A DNA stretch of 64,000 nucleotides from Polynucleobacter sp. Adler-ghost (GTDB lineage Bacteria; Pseudomonadota; Gammaproteobacteria; Burkholderiales; Burkholderiaceae): contig NZ_CP061320.1 in NCBI RefSeq assembly GCF_018688495.1, positions 1,584,586-1,648,585 on the forward strand. The letters run 5' to 3'. The notes under the pieces were generated by a model. That model had not been told where the DNA came from. It saw nothing but the letters and a program-made list of their open reading frames with translations, and ran no database searches. This document shows positions 47,806 through 57,225 of this stretch, piece after piece (position 1 is the first letter of the stretch; every line of letters begins with the position of its first letter). The position numbers and the translations under genes are program-made.

Positions 47806-48732
47806 ATGACAATTACCCTACACCCCTCAACACTTCCTGCAGTGCTCTCGCCTGTATTGACTCCGTTTAAAGATAACGGTAGCCCTGATGCACAAAAATT
47901 GCTCAAGCAATGCCAATGGCTCGAAGCCAATGGTGTTGGCCAAGCAATCTTTGGCACAAATTCTGAAGCCAATTCTATTTCTGCTCCTCAAAAAATGGAT
48001 ACGCTAACAGCCCTCATCAAAGGCGGCTTGAACCCTGCCCATATGATGCCTGGTACTGGTGCTACCTCAATTGATGCAACTGTCACGATGACCCGTCATG
48101 CAGTTCAACACAAATGTGCTGGCGTGTTGATGTTGCCCCCGTTCTATTACAAAGACGTCACCGATGATGGCCTGTTCGCTTTTTACTCAGAAGTCATCCA
48201 AAAAGTAGGTGACGCTGGTTTACAAATTTATATTTACAACATTCCACCAGTTACCAAGATTAATTTAAGCCTCTCTTTATTAGAGCGCCTCGCAAAAGCC
48301 TATCCAAAAACGATTGTTGGCATGAAAGATAGCTCTGGTGATTGGGCCTATACAGAATCCGTTATTAAACTCTTGGCTCCCTCCGGTTTCCGCGTTTATG
48401 CCGGCAGCGAAGTCTTTCTCATGCGCACCTTGCGCGCTGGTGGTGTTGGCTGCATCTCCGCCACGGCTAACGTAAACCCTAGGGCAATCGCTCAATTAGC
48501 AGCCCATTGGCAAGAATCTGATGCAGATCAACACCAAACTGCTCTAGATCAAGTACGCTCCATTTTTGCTCAATATCAAATGATTGCTGGCATGAAAACT
48601 GCAGTTGCGCATTACAGTAAGGATTCGGAGTGGTTGCGCGTACGCCCCCCACTCATGCAACTGAGCGCAGACCAGCAAGCAAAGCTATTGGGCGAGCTAC
48701 AAAAGATTAATTTCAGCATGCCAGGCCTTTAA
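47806..48732 (+). CDS. DHDPS/N-acetylneuraminate lyase-family protein
   Basis: 308 residues, TIM barrel. Schiff-base lysine K174 in VGMKDSSGD, tyrosine Y144 in YIYNIPP, and the phosphate/carboxylate loop GTNSEANS (50-57) in place of GTTGE of true DapA. This points to a keto-acid aldolase or dehydratase, e.g. on a deoxy sugar acid, rather than lysine synthesis. Lies 12 bp after the 2-hydroxyacid dehydrogenase and 28 bp before the TAXI receptor gene. Confidence 0.87.
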   Translation: MTITLHPSTLPAVLSPVLTPFKDNGSPDAQKLLKQCQWLEANGVGQAIFGTNSEANSISAPQKMDTLTALIKGGLNPAHMMPGTGATSIDATVTMTRHAVQHKCAGVLMLPPFYYKDVTDDGLFAFYSEVIQKVGDAGLQIYIYNIPPVTKINLSLSLLERLAKAYPKTIVGMKDSSGDWAYTESVIKLLAPSGFRVYAGSEVFLMRTLRAGGVGCISATANVNPRAIAQLAAHWQESDADQHQTALDQVRSIFAQYQMIAGMKTAVAHYSKDSEWLRVRPPLMQLSADQQAKLLGELQKINFSMPGL

Positions 48733-48760
48733 TTTCATAGATGCAAAACAGGAGACAAAA

Positions 48761-49711
48761 ATGAAGCTTATAAAAACAATTGCCATATCTATCACGATGT
48801 TTTTCGGTGCTGCACAAGCGCAAAACATTTCTATCGCAACCGGTGGTACTGGTGGCGTTTACTACCCAATGGGTGGTGGTTTAGCCTCAGTCTTATCCAA
48901 GCATGTACCAGGAATGTCAGCAACTGCTGAGGTTACAGGTGGCTCGGTCGATAACTTAAAACTCGTTGGCACTGGTAAACCTTACGTTGGTTTCTCAATG
49001 GCTGATGCCGCTAAAGATGCTAAAGATGGTGAGGATAAATTCAAGGATAAGCCAGTTGATTTACGCAACTTACTCATACTGTATCCAAACCTCATGCACG
49101 TTGCTACCGTCGAATCGACTGGTATTAAAACCATGAAAGATCTCAAAGGTAAGCGCATCAGCACAGGCTCACCAGGAAGTGCTACTGAAGTAATGGCTTT
49201 TCGCTTGTTAGAGGCTGCAGGTTTGGATAAAGACAAAGATGTCAAGCGTGAGCGCTTGAGCGTTGCAGAATCTGTCAATGCTGTAAAAGACCGCAAGATT
49301 GACGCCTTTTTTTGGGTAGGTGGATTACCAACTGCTGCTGTTACCGATTTAGCAAACAGTCCTGGTATGAAAATTGTCATGATCGACACTACAGCTGAAG
49401 TTCCCGCCATGAATAAAAAATATGGCAATCTTTATTTCCCATCCGTAATTACCAAGCAAACTTATAGCGGCATGGAGAAAGACAATAAAGTTGCAGCGGT
49501 TGCCAATCTTTTGGTTGTAAACGCTTCCATGTCTGATGCAGAGGCATACAAAATTGTTAAAGCTATTTTTGATAATCAACTTGAACTTGTCCGCTCACAT
49601 GCTGAGTACAGAAATATCAAGCTAGAGAACCAAAAAGCGAATGCCTCACCAATTGCTTATCATCCAGGCGCTTTAAAGTACTTTAAAGAAAAAGGTGTCA
49701 AAGTAAACTAA
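48761..49711 (+). CDS. TAXI-type TRAP transporter solute-binding protein
   Basis: 316 residues. Signal peptide 1-20 (GAAQAQ), then ISIATGGTGGVYYPMGGGLASVLSK, which is the TAXI (TRAP-associated extracytoplasmic immunogenic) signature. It brings a carboxylate to the TRAP permease encoded next. An RBS AGGAG lies upstream. A hairpin between the two genes may set the higher receptor level. Confidence 0.93.
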   Translation: MKLIKTIAISITMFFGAAQAQNISIATGGTGGVYYPMGGGLASVLSKHVPGMSATAEVTGGSVDNLKLVGTGKPYVGFSMADAAKDAKDGEDKFKDKPVDLRNLLILYPNLMHVATVESTGIKTMKDLKGKRISTGSPGSATEVMAFRLLEAAGLDKDKDVKRERLSVAESVNAVKDRKIDAFFWVGGLPTAAVTDLANSPGMKIVMIDTTAEVPAMNKKYGNLYFPSVITKQTYSGMEKDNKVAAVANLLVVNASMSDAEAYKIVKAIFDNQLELVRSHAEYRNIKLENQKANASPIAYHPGALKYFKEKGVKVN

Positions 49712-49719
49712 GCCATATC

Positions 49720-49740
49720 GGGGTGAGTTAATCTCACCCC
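49720..49740 (+). other. Intercistronic hairpin between TAXI receptor and TRAP permease
   Basis: GGGGTGAG (49720-49727) and CTCACCCC (49733-49740) form a perfect 8-bp stem with a 5-nt loop 8 bases after the receptor stop. No long T run follows (TTCTGCTTT), so it is more likely an mRNA 3'-end stabiliser or weak terminator than a full stop. Confidence 0.65.
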
Positions 49741-49787
49741 TTCTGCTTTAAAGCCATACCTAAATATAAAAATAGATTGATTAAGAC

Positions 49788-51800
49788 ATGAATCAAAATG
49801 TAATTGATAACGAAACCCAAGAAAAATTAGATGCCTTCATTAAGCAAGAAGAGGGTGACTCTAATGACTACAAAGGTCTACTGGCCATATTCATCACGCT
49901 AGTAGCAATAGGTATGTCTTTATTTCATTTATATGCAGCCTACTCGATTGTTCCAACGCATCAACTCAGAGTTATTCACGTTGCCCTAGTCTTGTTTTTA
50001 GTGTTCCTGAGCTTTCCTATTGCCGCTCGTTTTAAAAATCAGTTGAAGTTTTGGGATGTTTTATTTGCCATAGGCTCAGTTGCCATAGGCTATTACATTC
50101 TGGCCGGCGGCGACGGACTCATGGACAGAAATACTGCCCCAAATTCTATTGACGTCATGGTTGGTATTGCGCTCATCCTACTCATTCTAGAGAGTGTGAG
50201 AAGAACCAATGGCATGGTGCTCGTCACCGTTACAGTGCTTTTCTTGCTCTATGCCTTCTTTGGTAACTACCTTCCGGCTCCATGGACTCACAAAGGCTAT
50301 GACTTAGATCGGCTCGTGGGTTATATGTACATGAGTCTTGAGGGCATCTATGGCACTGCAGTCGACGTCTCTGCAACCCTGATTATTCTTTTCACTATCT
50401 TTGGCGCCTTTTTACAATTTACTGGTGCGGGAAAATTCTTCATCGACTTCTCTTTTGCCGCAATGGGCGGAAAATCATCTGGGGTGGGAAGAACGATTGT
50501 CTTGTCCTCCTTCCTCATGGGTGGCCCATCAGGATCAGGTGTGGCAACTACCGTTACAGTTGGCTCTGTAGCTGCACCCATGCTTGATAAAGTGGGTTAC
50601 GAAAAAAATGCCGCAGGTGGTCTTTTGGCTGCGGGCGGACTTGGTGCGATCATCTCACCACCGGTATTAGGAGCGGCCGCCTTTCTGATTGCTGACTTCC
50701 TCAAAATCTCCTACTTGGATGTGTTGCTCATGGCAACGATCCCCACGATTCTGTTCTACCTTGGCTTGTTTGTCATGGTTGAAATCGACGTACGTAAGTA
50801 CGGCATGAAAAATATTCACTTTCCATCTGCAGAAAGCGCCTGGCAGTTAACTAAAAAATACTGGTTTCATTTTTTCTCTTTGATTTCTATTGTTGTGTTT
50901 ATGATGTTTGGCTTCTCGCCAGTGATGTCAGTCTTTTGGGCTACTGTTGTTTCTGCGCTATCTAGTATGTTGCGCGAAGATACCGCAATCATTCCATGGG
51001 CTTGGTTTAAAGGTAAAGAACCGATACTCTCTGGTCTTTACAATTCCAGTTTATCGAAGGCACTCTCGTCTGGCTCTACAGGCGTATTAGCGATTGCAGC
51101 AACGTGTGCGGGTGCAGGTCTGATCGTTGGTACCGTTACCCTCACTGGCTTAGGCCTCAAATTTAGCTCCATCGTGATTCAATATGCGGGAGGCTCATTG
51201 CTGCTAACAGCCATTTTTACAGCATTGATTGTGTGGATCGTTGGCCTCGCGGTACCGGTAACTGCCTCTTATATTATTTGCGCCGTGATCGCTGCGCCGG
51301 CACTCATTAACTTGGGTGTGCCTGCATTTGCTGCGCACATGTTCATCTTCTATTACGCCGTACTTTCTGAGGTCTCGCCCCCAACAGCTTTATCTCCATT
51401 TGCTGCAGCTGCAATTTGTAAGGGCAATCCTTATAGGACCACTTTACAAACCTGGAAATACGTTGCTCCTGCAATTTTGGTGCCGTTTATGTTTGTCCTC
51501 GATAAATCAGGTGTGAGCTTGCTCCTGATGGGATCTACCAGCGCTCTAGAGCAAGCCGACTGGACACAGATTGCATGGATTTCATTTACTGCGGTAGTTG
51601 GCATCATTTGTTTAGCCGGCGGCTTACAAGGTTGGTTTATTGAAAAAACCAAAGTATTTGAGCGCGTGATCATGGTGATCTCCGGGGTGGCTTTAGCCTA
51701 TCCCTCCACGGAAGCTGATCTCATTGGTTTTGTTGGATTTGCTTTGGTACTCATCACCCAACTCATGACCCACTACAAACTCAATCCTAAATCTACTTGA
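49788..51800 (+). CDS. Fused TRAP transporter permease (small and large subunits)
   Basis: 670 residues. A four-helix DctQ-like part (about 25-130) is joined to a DctM-type large membrane domain. Characteristic segments are GGPSGSGVATTVTVGSVAAPML, GGLLAAGGLGAIISPPVLGAAAFLIA and YYAVLSEVSPPTALSPFAAAAI. Fused permeases are the normal partner of TAXI receptors; transport is driven by sodium or protons. The ligand is likely a hydroxy- or sugar-acid given the enzymes upstream and the enolase-superfamily enzyme opposite. Confidence 0.94.
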   Translation: MNQNVIDNETQEKLDAFIKQEEGDSNDYKGLLAIFITLVAIGMSLFHLYAAYSIVPTHQLRVIHVALVLFLVFLSFPIAARFKNQLKFWDVLFAIGSVAIGYYILAGGDGLMDRNTAPNSIDVMVGIALILLILESVRRTNGMVLVTVTVLFLLYAFFGNYLPAPWTHKGYDLDRLVGYMYMSLEGIYGTAVDVSATLIILFTIFGAFLQFTGAGKFFIDFSFAAMGGKSSGVGRTIVLSSFLMGGPSGSGVATTVTVGSVAAPMLDKVGYEKNAAGGLLAAGGLGAIISPPVLGAAAFLIADFLKISYLDVLLMATIPTILFYLGLFVMVEIDVRKYGMKNIHFPSAESAWQLTKKYWFHFFSLISIVVFMMFGFSPVMSVFWATVVSALSSMLREDTAIIPWAWFKGKEPILSGLYNSSLSKALSSGSTGVLAIAATCAGAGLIVGTVTLTGLGLKFSSIVIQYAGGSLLLTAIFTALIVWIVGLAVPVTASYIICAVIAAPALINLGVPAFAAHMFIFYYAVLSEVSPPTALSPFAAAAICKGNPYRTTLQTWKYVAPAILVPFMFVLDKSGVSLLLMGSTSALEQADWTQIAWISFTAVVGIICLAGGLQGWFIEKTKVFERVIMVISGVALAYPSTEADLIGFVGFALVLITQLMTHYKLNPKST

Positions 51801-51825
51801 ACATATTGAAGTAGTTCAAGATCAT

Positions 51826-51856
51826 AAAAAATCCCGCCTCTTGAGCGGGATTTTTT
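51826..51856. terminator. Bidirectional terminator between TRAP permease and enolase-superfamily gene
   Basis: AAAAAATCCCGC and GCGGGATTTTTT form a 12-bp inverted repeat with a 7-nt loop; A and T runs on both flanks serve both strands. It lies 25 bp after the plus-strand permease stop and 21 bp from the minus-strand stop at 51878. Confidence 0.93.
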
Positions 51857-51877
51857 ATTACCGAGTATTTCAATGCA

Positions 51878-53011
51878 TTAAATAATCTTCGTCCAAGCAG
51901 CCTTACCAGCATACTTTTTAACAGCAGTTTCATCAAACTCAAATCCTAAGCCTGGTGTCTTATGTAAGATCAAATCGCCATTCTTGAAGGTGAGCTGCTG
52001 ATTGATCAATCTGCGGAAATTCAAGACCTGATCATCCAAGAAGAATTCCACAAAACGCGCATTTGGCGTTGCTGCCACTAAAGGAGCGTGCAGATCATGC
52101 ATCCAATGTGGGCAAACAATCACTCCCTTTAAATCCGCATAAGCAGAAATACGACGCCACTCCGTAATACCGCCACAGACTGCCGCATCAGACTGCAGAA
52201 TAGCGACACCACCAGCTTCAATTAGCTCCCTAAAACGCCAGCGTCCTGCCTCCATCTCACCGGTAGCAACATTGATCTTAGTCTGACGGGCCAGAGCTGC
52301 ATGCAGATCAATCGCATCCGGGGAAAATGGCTCTTCGATCCAATGGGGGTTGTAAGCCTCAAAGCGACGAACGTATTCAAGTGCAGTCGGTAGATCACGC
52401 CAGGCATTGTTGGCATCTAAAGTCAACAAAACGTCCTCACCTACAGCCTTACGAGCAGCTTTAACCCGCGCCTCCTCTTCTCTTGGAGATAAGCGCCCTA
52501 CTTTCATTTTGACAGCCTTAAAACCTTTTTTTACATAAGACTCCATTTCTTTCCCCAACATGGCGGGCGTTTTACCATCAAGGTAGTAGCCACCGCTAGC
52601 ATAGGCTGGGACGCGATCATCGACGACTGATCCTAGGTATTGATGAAGGGGTAATTTCGCAGCACGCGCATTTAAGTCCCAAAGGGCGGTATCGAGGATG
52701 GAGATGCCACGCATCACTGCGCCGGCACGCCCTTGCAAAATAGACTCGTTATACATATCCATCCACAGACCTTCGCTGCGATGACTATTTTGACCAATCA
52801 GTTTTGGGGCTAGTAATTGCTCAACGGCAATCTTGGCAATATCTCCACCCGCACTGCCGACATAGCAAAATCCAATACCCTCATTACCATCCTTGCCCCG
52901 TACTTTAACCAAGCAATAATGCCGCTCTGAAACCGTTCGAGTGGAAAAGGAGGTGACCTTATCTAGGGGCACGGCTACTGCAGCAACTGATACAGATTCA
53001 ATAATGGGCAT
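51878..53011 (-). CDS. Mandelate racemase/muconate lactonizing enzyme family protein (MR subgroup)
   Basis: 377 residues from ATG 53011, which has AAGGAA 6 nt upstream; the frame runs to 53077 but those 22 residues look non-coding. Enolase superfamily: KxK base K168-M-K170, metal ligands D199, E226 and E252, and a His-Asp pair H302 (CPHWMHD) and D275 (QSDAAVCGG). This is the mandelate-racemase subgroup, which abstracts the alpha proton of hydroxy- or sugar acids to dehydrate or epimerise them. It is convergent with the TRAP/DHDPS cluster and probably acts in the same pathway. Confidence 0.9.
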   Translation of the reverse strand: MPIIESVSVAAVAVPLDKVTSFSTRTVSERHYCLVKVRGKDGNEGIGFCYVGSAGGDIAKIAVEQLLAPKLIGQNSHRSEGLWMDMYNESILQGRAGAVMRGISILDTALWDLNARAAKLPLHQYLGSVVDDRVPAYASGGYYLDGKTPAMLGKEMESYVKKGFKAVKMKVGRLSPREEEARVKAARKAVGEDVLLTLDANNAWRDLPTALEYVRRFEAYNPHWIEEPFSPDAIDLHAALARQTKINVATGEMEAGRWRFRELIEAGGVAILQSDAAVCGGITEWRRISAYADLKGVIVCPHWMHDLHAPLVAATPNARFVEFFLDDQVLNFRRLINQQLTFKNGDLILHKTPGLGFEFDETAVKKYAGKAAWTKII

Positions 53012-53142
53012 GAAGATTCCTTTAACGAAAAATTGATTGTATCTACAACTTTTGCCACTTTCCTTGACCAACTTCAACAGAAAATTGCTGCACTACAACA
53101 TAAAAAACGGGGAGCTTGGCAACAATATTGGATAATTGAGCG

Positions 53143-54582
53143 GTGAAAAAAATAGCTGGCCAATTACCTTACTTATTGAGAAACGTCATCAGTGTTGTTG
53201 GACTCTCTCTGATAGTACTTAGTTCAAGCGCGCAAGCACAACCAGCCAGTCAAACAAGTCCGGCTAGCAAAACCCCTCAGATAAAACAAAAAGCTGTCAG
53301 CACTAGTGCTAAGCAGGCCGGTATTCAGCTCAAAGACAATTCGCTCAATCGCCCTAGCAAAAGTATGAACTTAAATCCTGAATTATTTAAACGGATTGAG
53401 AGCACATACAACAATGAAAGCGGCGCGAATCTGGACTATCGCGTACAGCGCGGTTGCCTACGTCGTAGCTTTAACGAGGAGAATCTTCCAGCTAGTCTGG
53501 GCGTGGACAATCGAGAATTCAATGAGTTCTTCAAATCTCAAACTAAAGGTTTTTTTAATCGAATGCGGGGCAATTGCATTCCTTATGCATTGGCTTTGGG
53601 TAACCGTAACCGCTTCGAATCCTTAAGCGTAATGAATGGCCCGATACAGGATGTGAAGACTGAGATTTGGACTTTTACGCCATCAGCAGCGGGCAACTTT
53701 TTAGTTCAGCAAGACTACCTCAGAGATGAGTCCAAGCGCTTTACGGAAATCCAATTGCCCTTGAGCGCTGTTTTATATGACCCCAAAAAAGTGGGCGATA
53801 AATTACCCGTTGAATTGGTTTGGGAGCTGAACTCCATCATCAAGCAAATTTACCCCGAAGAAAATAATGCGCTTGAAAATACCAATAGCATTGTTCGTCT
53901 GATTGTGGACTTTGGTGATAAGGAACGCTGGGCTCAAATTTGGGCAGTGGAAATTATTGAACCGTCCTCTAGTGAAGTATTTGCCAGCGCTTTTTGGGTC
54001 GAAAGAAGTGACATCCCAGGAGGCTTTTATACCTCCAGTGGTGAATCGATTGAGCGTACTTTCTGGACCAATCCCCTGAGCTATCGACGTATCTCCCGCG
54101 GGGTTGGCAGTGTTAGAGCATCCAGTAAAAAAGTTGTGCCTCCCAAGAACGGCAGTGCTACTGCTGCTGCTCCTAAACAAAGATATCGCACCCATATGGG
54201 CATTGATTATTCGGCGCCAATTGGGACGCCAATCTTTAGCGTAGCTACAGGCAAGGTAGTGCATTTGGGCTATAGCGGCGCGTTTGGTAACCTCATCATT
54301 CTTGAGCATCCCGGTAACTACCGTACCTACTATGCCCACTTGAGCGGCTACAACGCTGAGCTAGAGGTGGGCAATGAAGTACGGCGTGGTCTTGAGATTG
54401 GCTATGTCGGATCGACTGGACGTTCCACAGGTCCCCATCTCCATTTTGAATTGAGAAAGGATGGGGTCTATGTTGATCCCTATGCAGTCAAAACCCAGCT
54501 GGATTTGTGGAATATGCGCGATAGCGATAGTGGATTACTCACTCGAGAAATTCTATTGCTGGGTTCGCCACCCATGAATTAG
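53143..54582 (+). CDS. Exported M23 (LytM) family metallopeptidase
   Basis: 479 residues from a GTG start. Signal peptide ending SSAQAQ (about residue 33), a long N-terminal region of unknown fold (about 90-320), and a C-terminal LytM domain with HMGID (H351, D355) and GPHLHFE (H432, H434) zinc ligands. It cuts peptide cross-links in peptidoglycan or activates amidases. Both halves of the zinc site are intact, so it should be an active enzyme. Confidence 0.9.
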   Translation: MKKIAGQLPYLLRNVISVVGLSLIVLSSSAQAQPASQTSPASKTPQIKQKAVSTSAKQAGIQLKDNSLNRPSKSMNLNPELFKRIESTYNNESGANLDYRVQRGCLRRSFNEENLPASLGVDNREFNEFFKSQTKGFFNRMRGNCIPYALALGNRNRFESLSVMNGPIQDVKTEIWTFTPSAAGNFLVQQDYLRDESKRFTEIQLPLSAVLYDPKKVGDKLPVELVWELNSIIKQIYPEENNALENTNSIVRLIVDFGDKERWAQIWAVEIIEPSSSEVFASAFWVERSDIPGGFYTSSGESIERTFWTNPLSYRRISRGVGSVRASSKKVVPPKNGSATAAAPKQRYRTHMGIDYSAPIGTPIFSVATGKVVHLGYSGAFGNLIILEHPGNYRTYYAHLSGYNAELEVGNEVRRGLEIGYVGSTGRSTGPHLHFELRKDGVYVDPYAVKTQLDLWNMRDSDSGLLTREILLLGSPPMN

Positions 54583-54602
54583 GAGATGCAAATCAATAAT
54601 TG

Positions 54603-54632
54603 AAAGGGGCCCATAAGGCCCCTTTATTTTTT
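54603..54632 (+). terminator. Terminator after the M23 peptidase gene
   Basis: AAAGGGGCC (54603-54611) and GGCCCCTTT (54617-54625) pair fully with a 5-nt loop, followed by ATTTTTT. Only 20 bp after the stop; it also lies 12 bp from the stop of the convergent stress-protein gene and might serve both. Confidence 0.92.
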
Positions 54633-54644
54633 AATGCTGAGGTA

Positions 54645-55085
54645 TTAACCAAGCACCAATACTGGTATCTTGGAATGCACAATCACCTCGTGCGTTTCGC
54701 TTCCCAATAAGACGCTCTTAATACCAGTACGCTTGTGTGAAGCCATCACAATCACATCAGCTTTGGATTTCTTAGCGGCATCCAAAATACCCTCTGATAA
54801 ATTGCTATTAGGGATATGAAGAGTACCCGCTTTTACACTGGCGCCCAATAAAAGAGAGGCCTTTTTAAAGACATCTTTGGCATAAGCCTCGCAAACCTTC
54901 TTATGGTCTTTTTGAGAAATTCCGTAACCCATCGAGCTATCGGAATACACCATCGGCGGCATTGGATCAGAAACATAAACCAATGTCACGGCAGCTTTAT
55001 CGGCCTTTGCAAGCTCAGCTACCTTTTTTAAGGACTTTTTACTCACATCTGAACCATCCACTGGTACTAATAAATGCTTGAACAT
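54645..55085 (-). CDS. Universal stress protein (UspA family)
   Basis: 146 residues from ATG 55085, which has AGGAGT 6 nt upstream; the longer frame to 55157 is not needed. N-terminus MFKHLLVPVDGSDVSKKSLKK and C-terminus with ASHKRTGIKSVLLGSETHEVIVHSKIPVLVL. The usual ATP loop (G-x2-G-x9-G-S) is incomplete: SHKRTG replaces the first glycines, so ATP binding is doubtful. Stress and starvation response. Divergent from the DUF2177 gene over 87 bp. Confidence 0.9.
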   Translation of the reverse strand: MFKHLLVPVDGSDVSKKSLKKVAELAKADKAAVTLVYVSDPMPPMVYSDSSMGYGISQKDHKKVCEAYAKDVFKKASLLLGASVKAGTLHIPNSNLSEGILDAAKKSKADVIVMASHKRTGIKSVLLGSETHEVIVHSKIPVLVLG

Positions 55086-55172
55086 ATTGACTCCTGTTAA
55101 ATTAACCCTAATACCTTTCATTCCATCATAATCTTTATTGCTCAACTGTAAAAGCATAAAAAGGAAACTAAA

Positions 55173-55574
55173 TTGCTCAAGTACTTTGCAGTGTATTTTT
55201 CGTTTCTAGTGACACTGATCATCATCGATTTAATTTGGCTTCTTGGCATCGCCAGGAACCTCTATCGTGACGAGATGGGATCCCTCATGGCCAATGAGCC
55301 AAAATTGTGGGCAGGACTGGCTTTTTATCTCTTATACGCACTTGGGGCATCGATTTTCGTGATCTTTCCAGCGATTTCAAAACAGTCCTGGGTATACGCA
55401 GCGCAGTATGGGGTCTTATTTGGCTTCTTTTGTTATATGACTTACGATCTCACTAATCTTGCAGTGATTCGTGACTTTCCCATGCGCTTAGCATTTGTAG
55501 ACATTGCCTGGGGATCTGCTGTTACCGCACTATCGGCGACTATCGCCTACTGGGTAGGCAATCGGATAGCTTAA
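55173..55574 (+). CDS. DUF2177 family membrane protein
   Basis: 133 residues from TTG, preceded by AAGGAA at 6 nt. Four membrane helices; DLIWLLGIARNLYRDEMGSLM and GVLFGFFCYMTYDLTNLAVIRDFP are the conserved parts of DUF2177. Function is not known for the family. It stands 13 bp before the SulP transporter on the same strand. Confidence 0.85.
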   Translation: MLKYFAVYFSFLVTLIIIDLIWLLGIARNLYRDEMGSLMANEPKLWAGLAFYLLYALGASIFVIFPAISKQSWVYAAQYGVLFGFFCYMTYDLTNLAVIRDFPMRLAFVDIAWGSAVTALSATIAYWVGNRIA

Positions 55575-55587
55575 GAGCCTATCGCAT

Positions 55588-57225
55588 ATGCGTTTTTTTC
55601 ACCCCAAACTACTCGACTCCCTGAAGGGCTATAACGGCGCCCTGTTAAGTAAAGATATATTGGCAGGCATCACGGTTGGGGTAGTTGCACTACCTTTAGC
55701 AATGGCATTTGCGATTGCCAGCGGACTCAAACCAGAAGCAGGTATCTTTACTGCAATCATTGCTGGCGGATTCATTTCCATCTTAGGCGGCAGTCGTGTG
55801 CAAATTGGCGGGCCAGCTGGCGCATTCATTGTCATTGTTTACGGCATTGTTGAGCACTACGGCCTTGCCAACTTACTCCTAGCAACCGTCATGTCTGGGA
55901 TATTTTTATTTCTCATGGGGCTCTTTAGGCTAGGGACATTAATTCGCTTTATTCCAGTAGCGGTCATTATTGGTTTTACCAACGGCATTGCTGTGCTAAT
56001 TGGACTATCTCAAGTAAAAGAATTTTTTGGTCTTCAAATCACTAAAATGCCTGCTGAGTTTTTTCAAGCAGTCCAAACTCTGTATGCTGCTGCAGACACT
56101 ATTAATCCTATCGCTTTGATGTTGTCGATCGGAACCCTCACCTTTCTGATTGTTTGGCGAGTGTTTCAGAAACAGTTGGGCTATCTTAAGCACCTCCCAG
56201 GAACTGTCATTGCTATGGCTACGGCTACCATAGTAACAAGCGTACTCAATCTTCCAGTAGACACCATTGGCAGTCGTTTTGGCGGCATTCCCTCTGGTCT
56301 ACCTAGTTTTGAATGGATCCCCATTAGCTGGGGTACCGCTCAATTTGTCATTGCACCTGCCATTACTCTTGCCCTACTTGGGGCGATCGAATCACTGTTA
56401 TGCGCCCGGATTGCTGATGGGCTTATTCATGATCGTCACGACTCCAATCAAGAGCTAATGGCTCAAGGCGTTGCCAATGTAGTCACTCCATTCTTTGGTG
56501 GCATGCCAGCCACAGGAACTATTGCTAGAACGGTGACCAATATACAAAGCGGAGGAAGCACCCCAATTGCCGGGGTTGTTCACTCGGCAACCTTGCTGGT
56601 GATTATTTTATTTGGAGCACCACTAGCAAAAAATATTCCTCTAGCAAGCCTCGCTGCCATCCTCATGTTTGTTGCCTGGAATATGGGCGAGTGGAGAAAG
56701 TTTGCAGACCTCAAGCAATTTCGCCTGCCTTATCGCTTAACGATGTTGAGTGTATTTGTTCTGACCATCGTGCTAGATCTCACTATCGCAATACAAGTAG
56801 GCTTGCTGCTTGCTTTCGTCACTTTCATTTATCGCATCTCCAGTTTGTCACGCTATGAACCGGTCAATCTCGCCGATTTTCCAGAGCTAAAGCAGCATCA
56901 GGGAAGGATTGCTGTATTCAGAATTTATGGCGCCATCTTTTTCGGCGCAGTCAAAATTCTGGAGAACATTGAAAACGAATTGCCCTCACAAGTATTGATT
57001 CTTGAACTTAAGAACGTGATCTACATCGATGTTTCTGGTATGGACGCTGTACTTGAACTTGAAACAGTTTGTAAAAATCGGAATATCAAACTCATCATTT
57101 GTGGTCTAGCACATCAACCCTACGAGATGGCCACTCGAGCAGGCCTCTTAGAGCGTCTGCCTGTGGATTGCATCTATCCAGACCTACAGCAGGGCACTGC
57201 TAGAGCAATCAGTCAATCCCATTAA
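55588..57225 (+). CDS. SulP/SLC26-family anion transporter with STAS domain
   Basis: 545 residues. Ten or more membrane helices, with GVVALPLAMAFAIASGLKPEAGIFTAIIAGG, GGPAGAFIVIVYGI and NVVTPFFGGMPATGTIARTVTNIQSGG, then a cytoplasmic STAS domain (about 435-540; LILELKNVIYIDVSGMDAVLELE). Family substrates are sulfate, bicarbonate, dicarboxylates or other anions. Its stop overlaps the stop of the convergent DsbD_2-like gene by 4 bp. Confidence 0.92.
   Translation: MRFFHPKLLDSLKGYNGALLSKDILAGITVGVVALPLAMAFAIASGLKPEAGIFTAIIAGGFISILGGSRVQIGGPAGAFIVIVYGIVEHYGLANLLLATVMSGIFLFLMGLFRLGTLIRFIPVAVIIGFTNGIAVLIGLSQVKEFFGLQITKMPAEFFQAVQTLYAAADTINPIALMLSIGTLTFLIVWRVFQKQLGYLKHLPGTVIAMATATIVTSVLNLPVDTIGSRFGGIPSGLPSFEWIPISWGTAQFVIAPAITLALLGAIESLLCARIADGLIHDRHDSNQELMAQGVANVVTPFFGGMPATGTIARTVTNIQSGGSTPIAGVVHSATLLVIILFGAPLAKNIPLASLAAILMFVAWNMGEWRKFADLKQFRLPYRLTMLSVFVLTIVLDLTIAIQVGLLLAFVTFIYRISSLSRYEPVNLADFPELKQHQGRIAVFRIYGAIFFGAVKILENIENELPSQVLILELKNVIYIDVSGMDAVLELETVCKNRNIKLIICGLAHQPYEMATRAGLLERLPVDCIYPDLQQGTARAISQSH

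Noticed and set aside
53012..53077. N-terminal extension of the enolase-superfamily protein
   Set aside because: The internal ATG has a good Shine-Dalgarno and starts at the normal family N-terminus.
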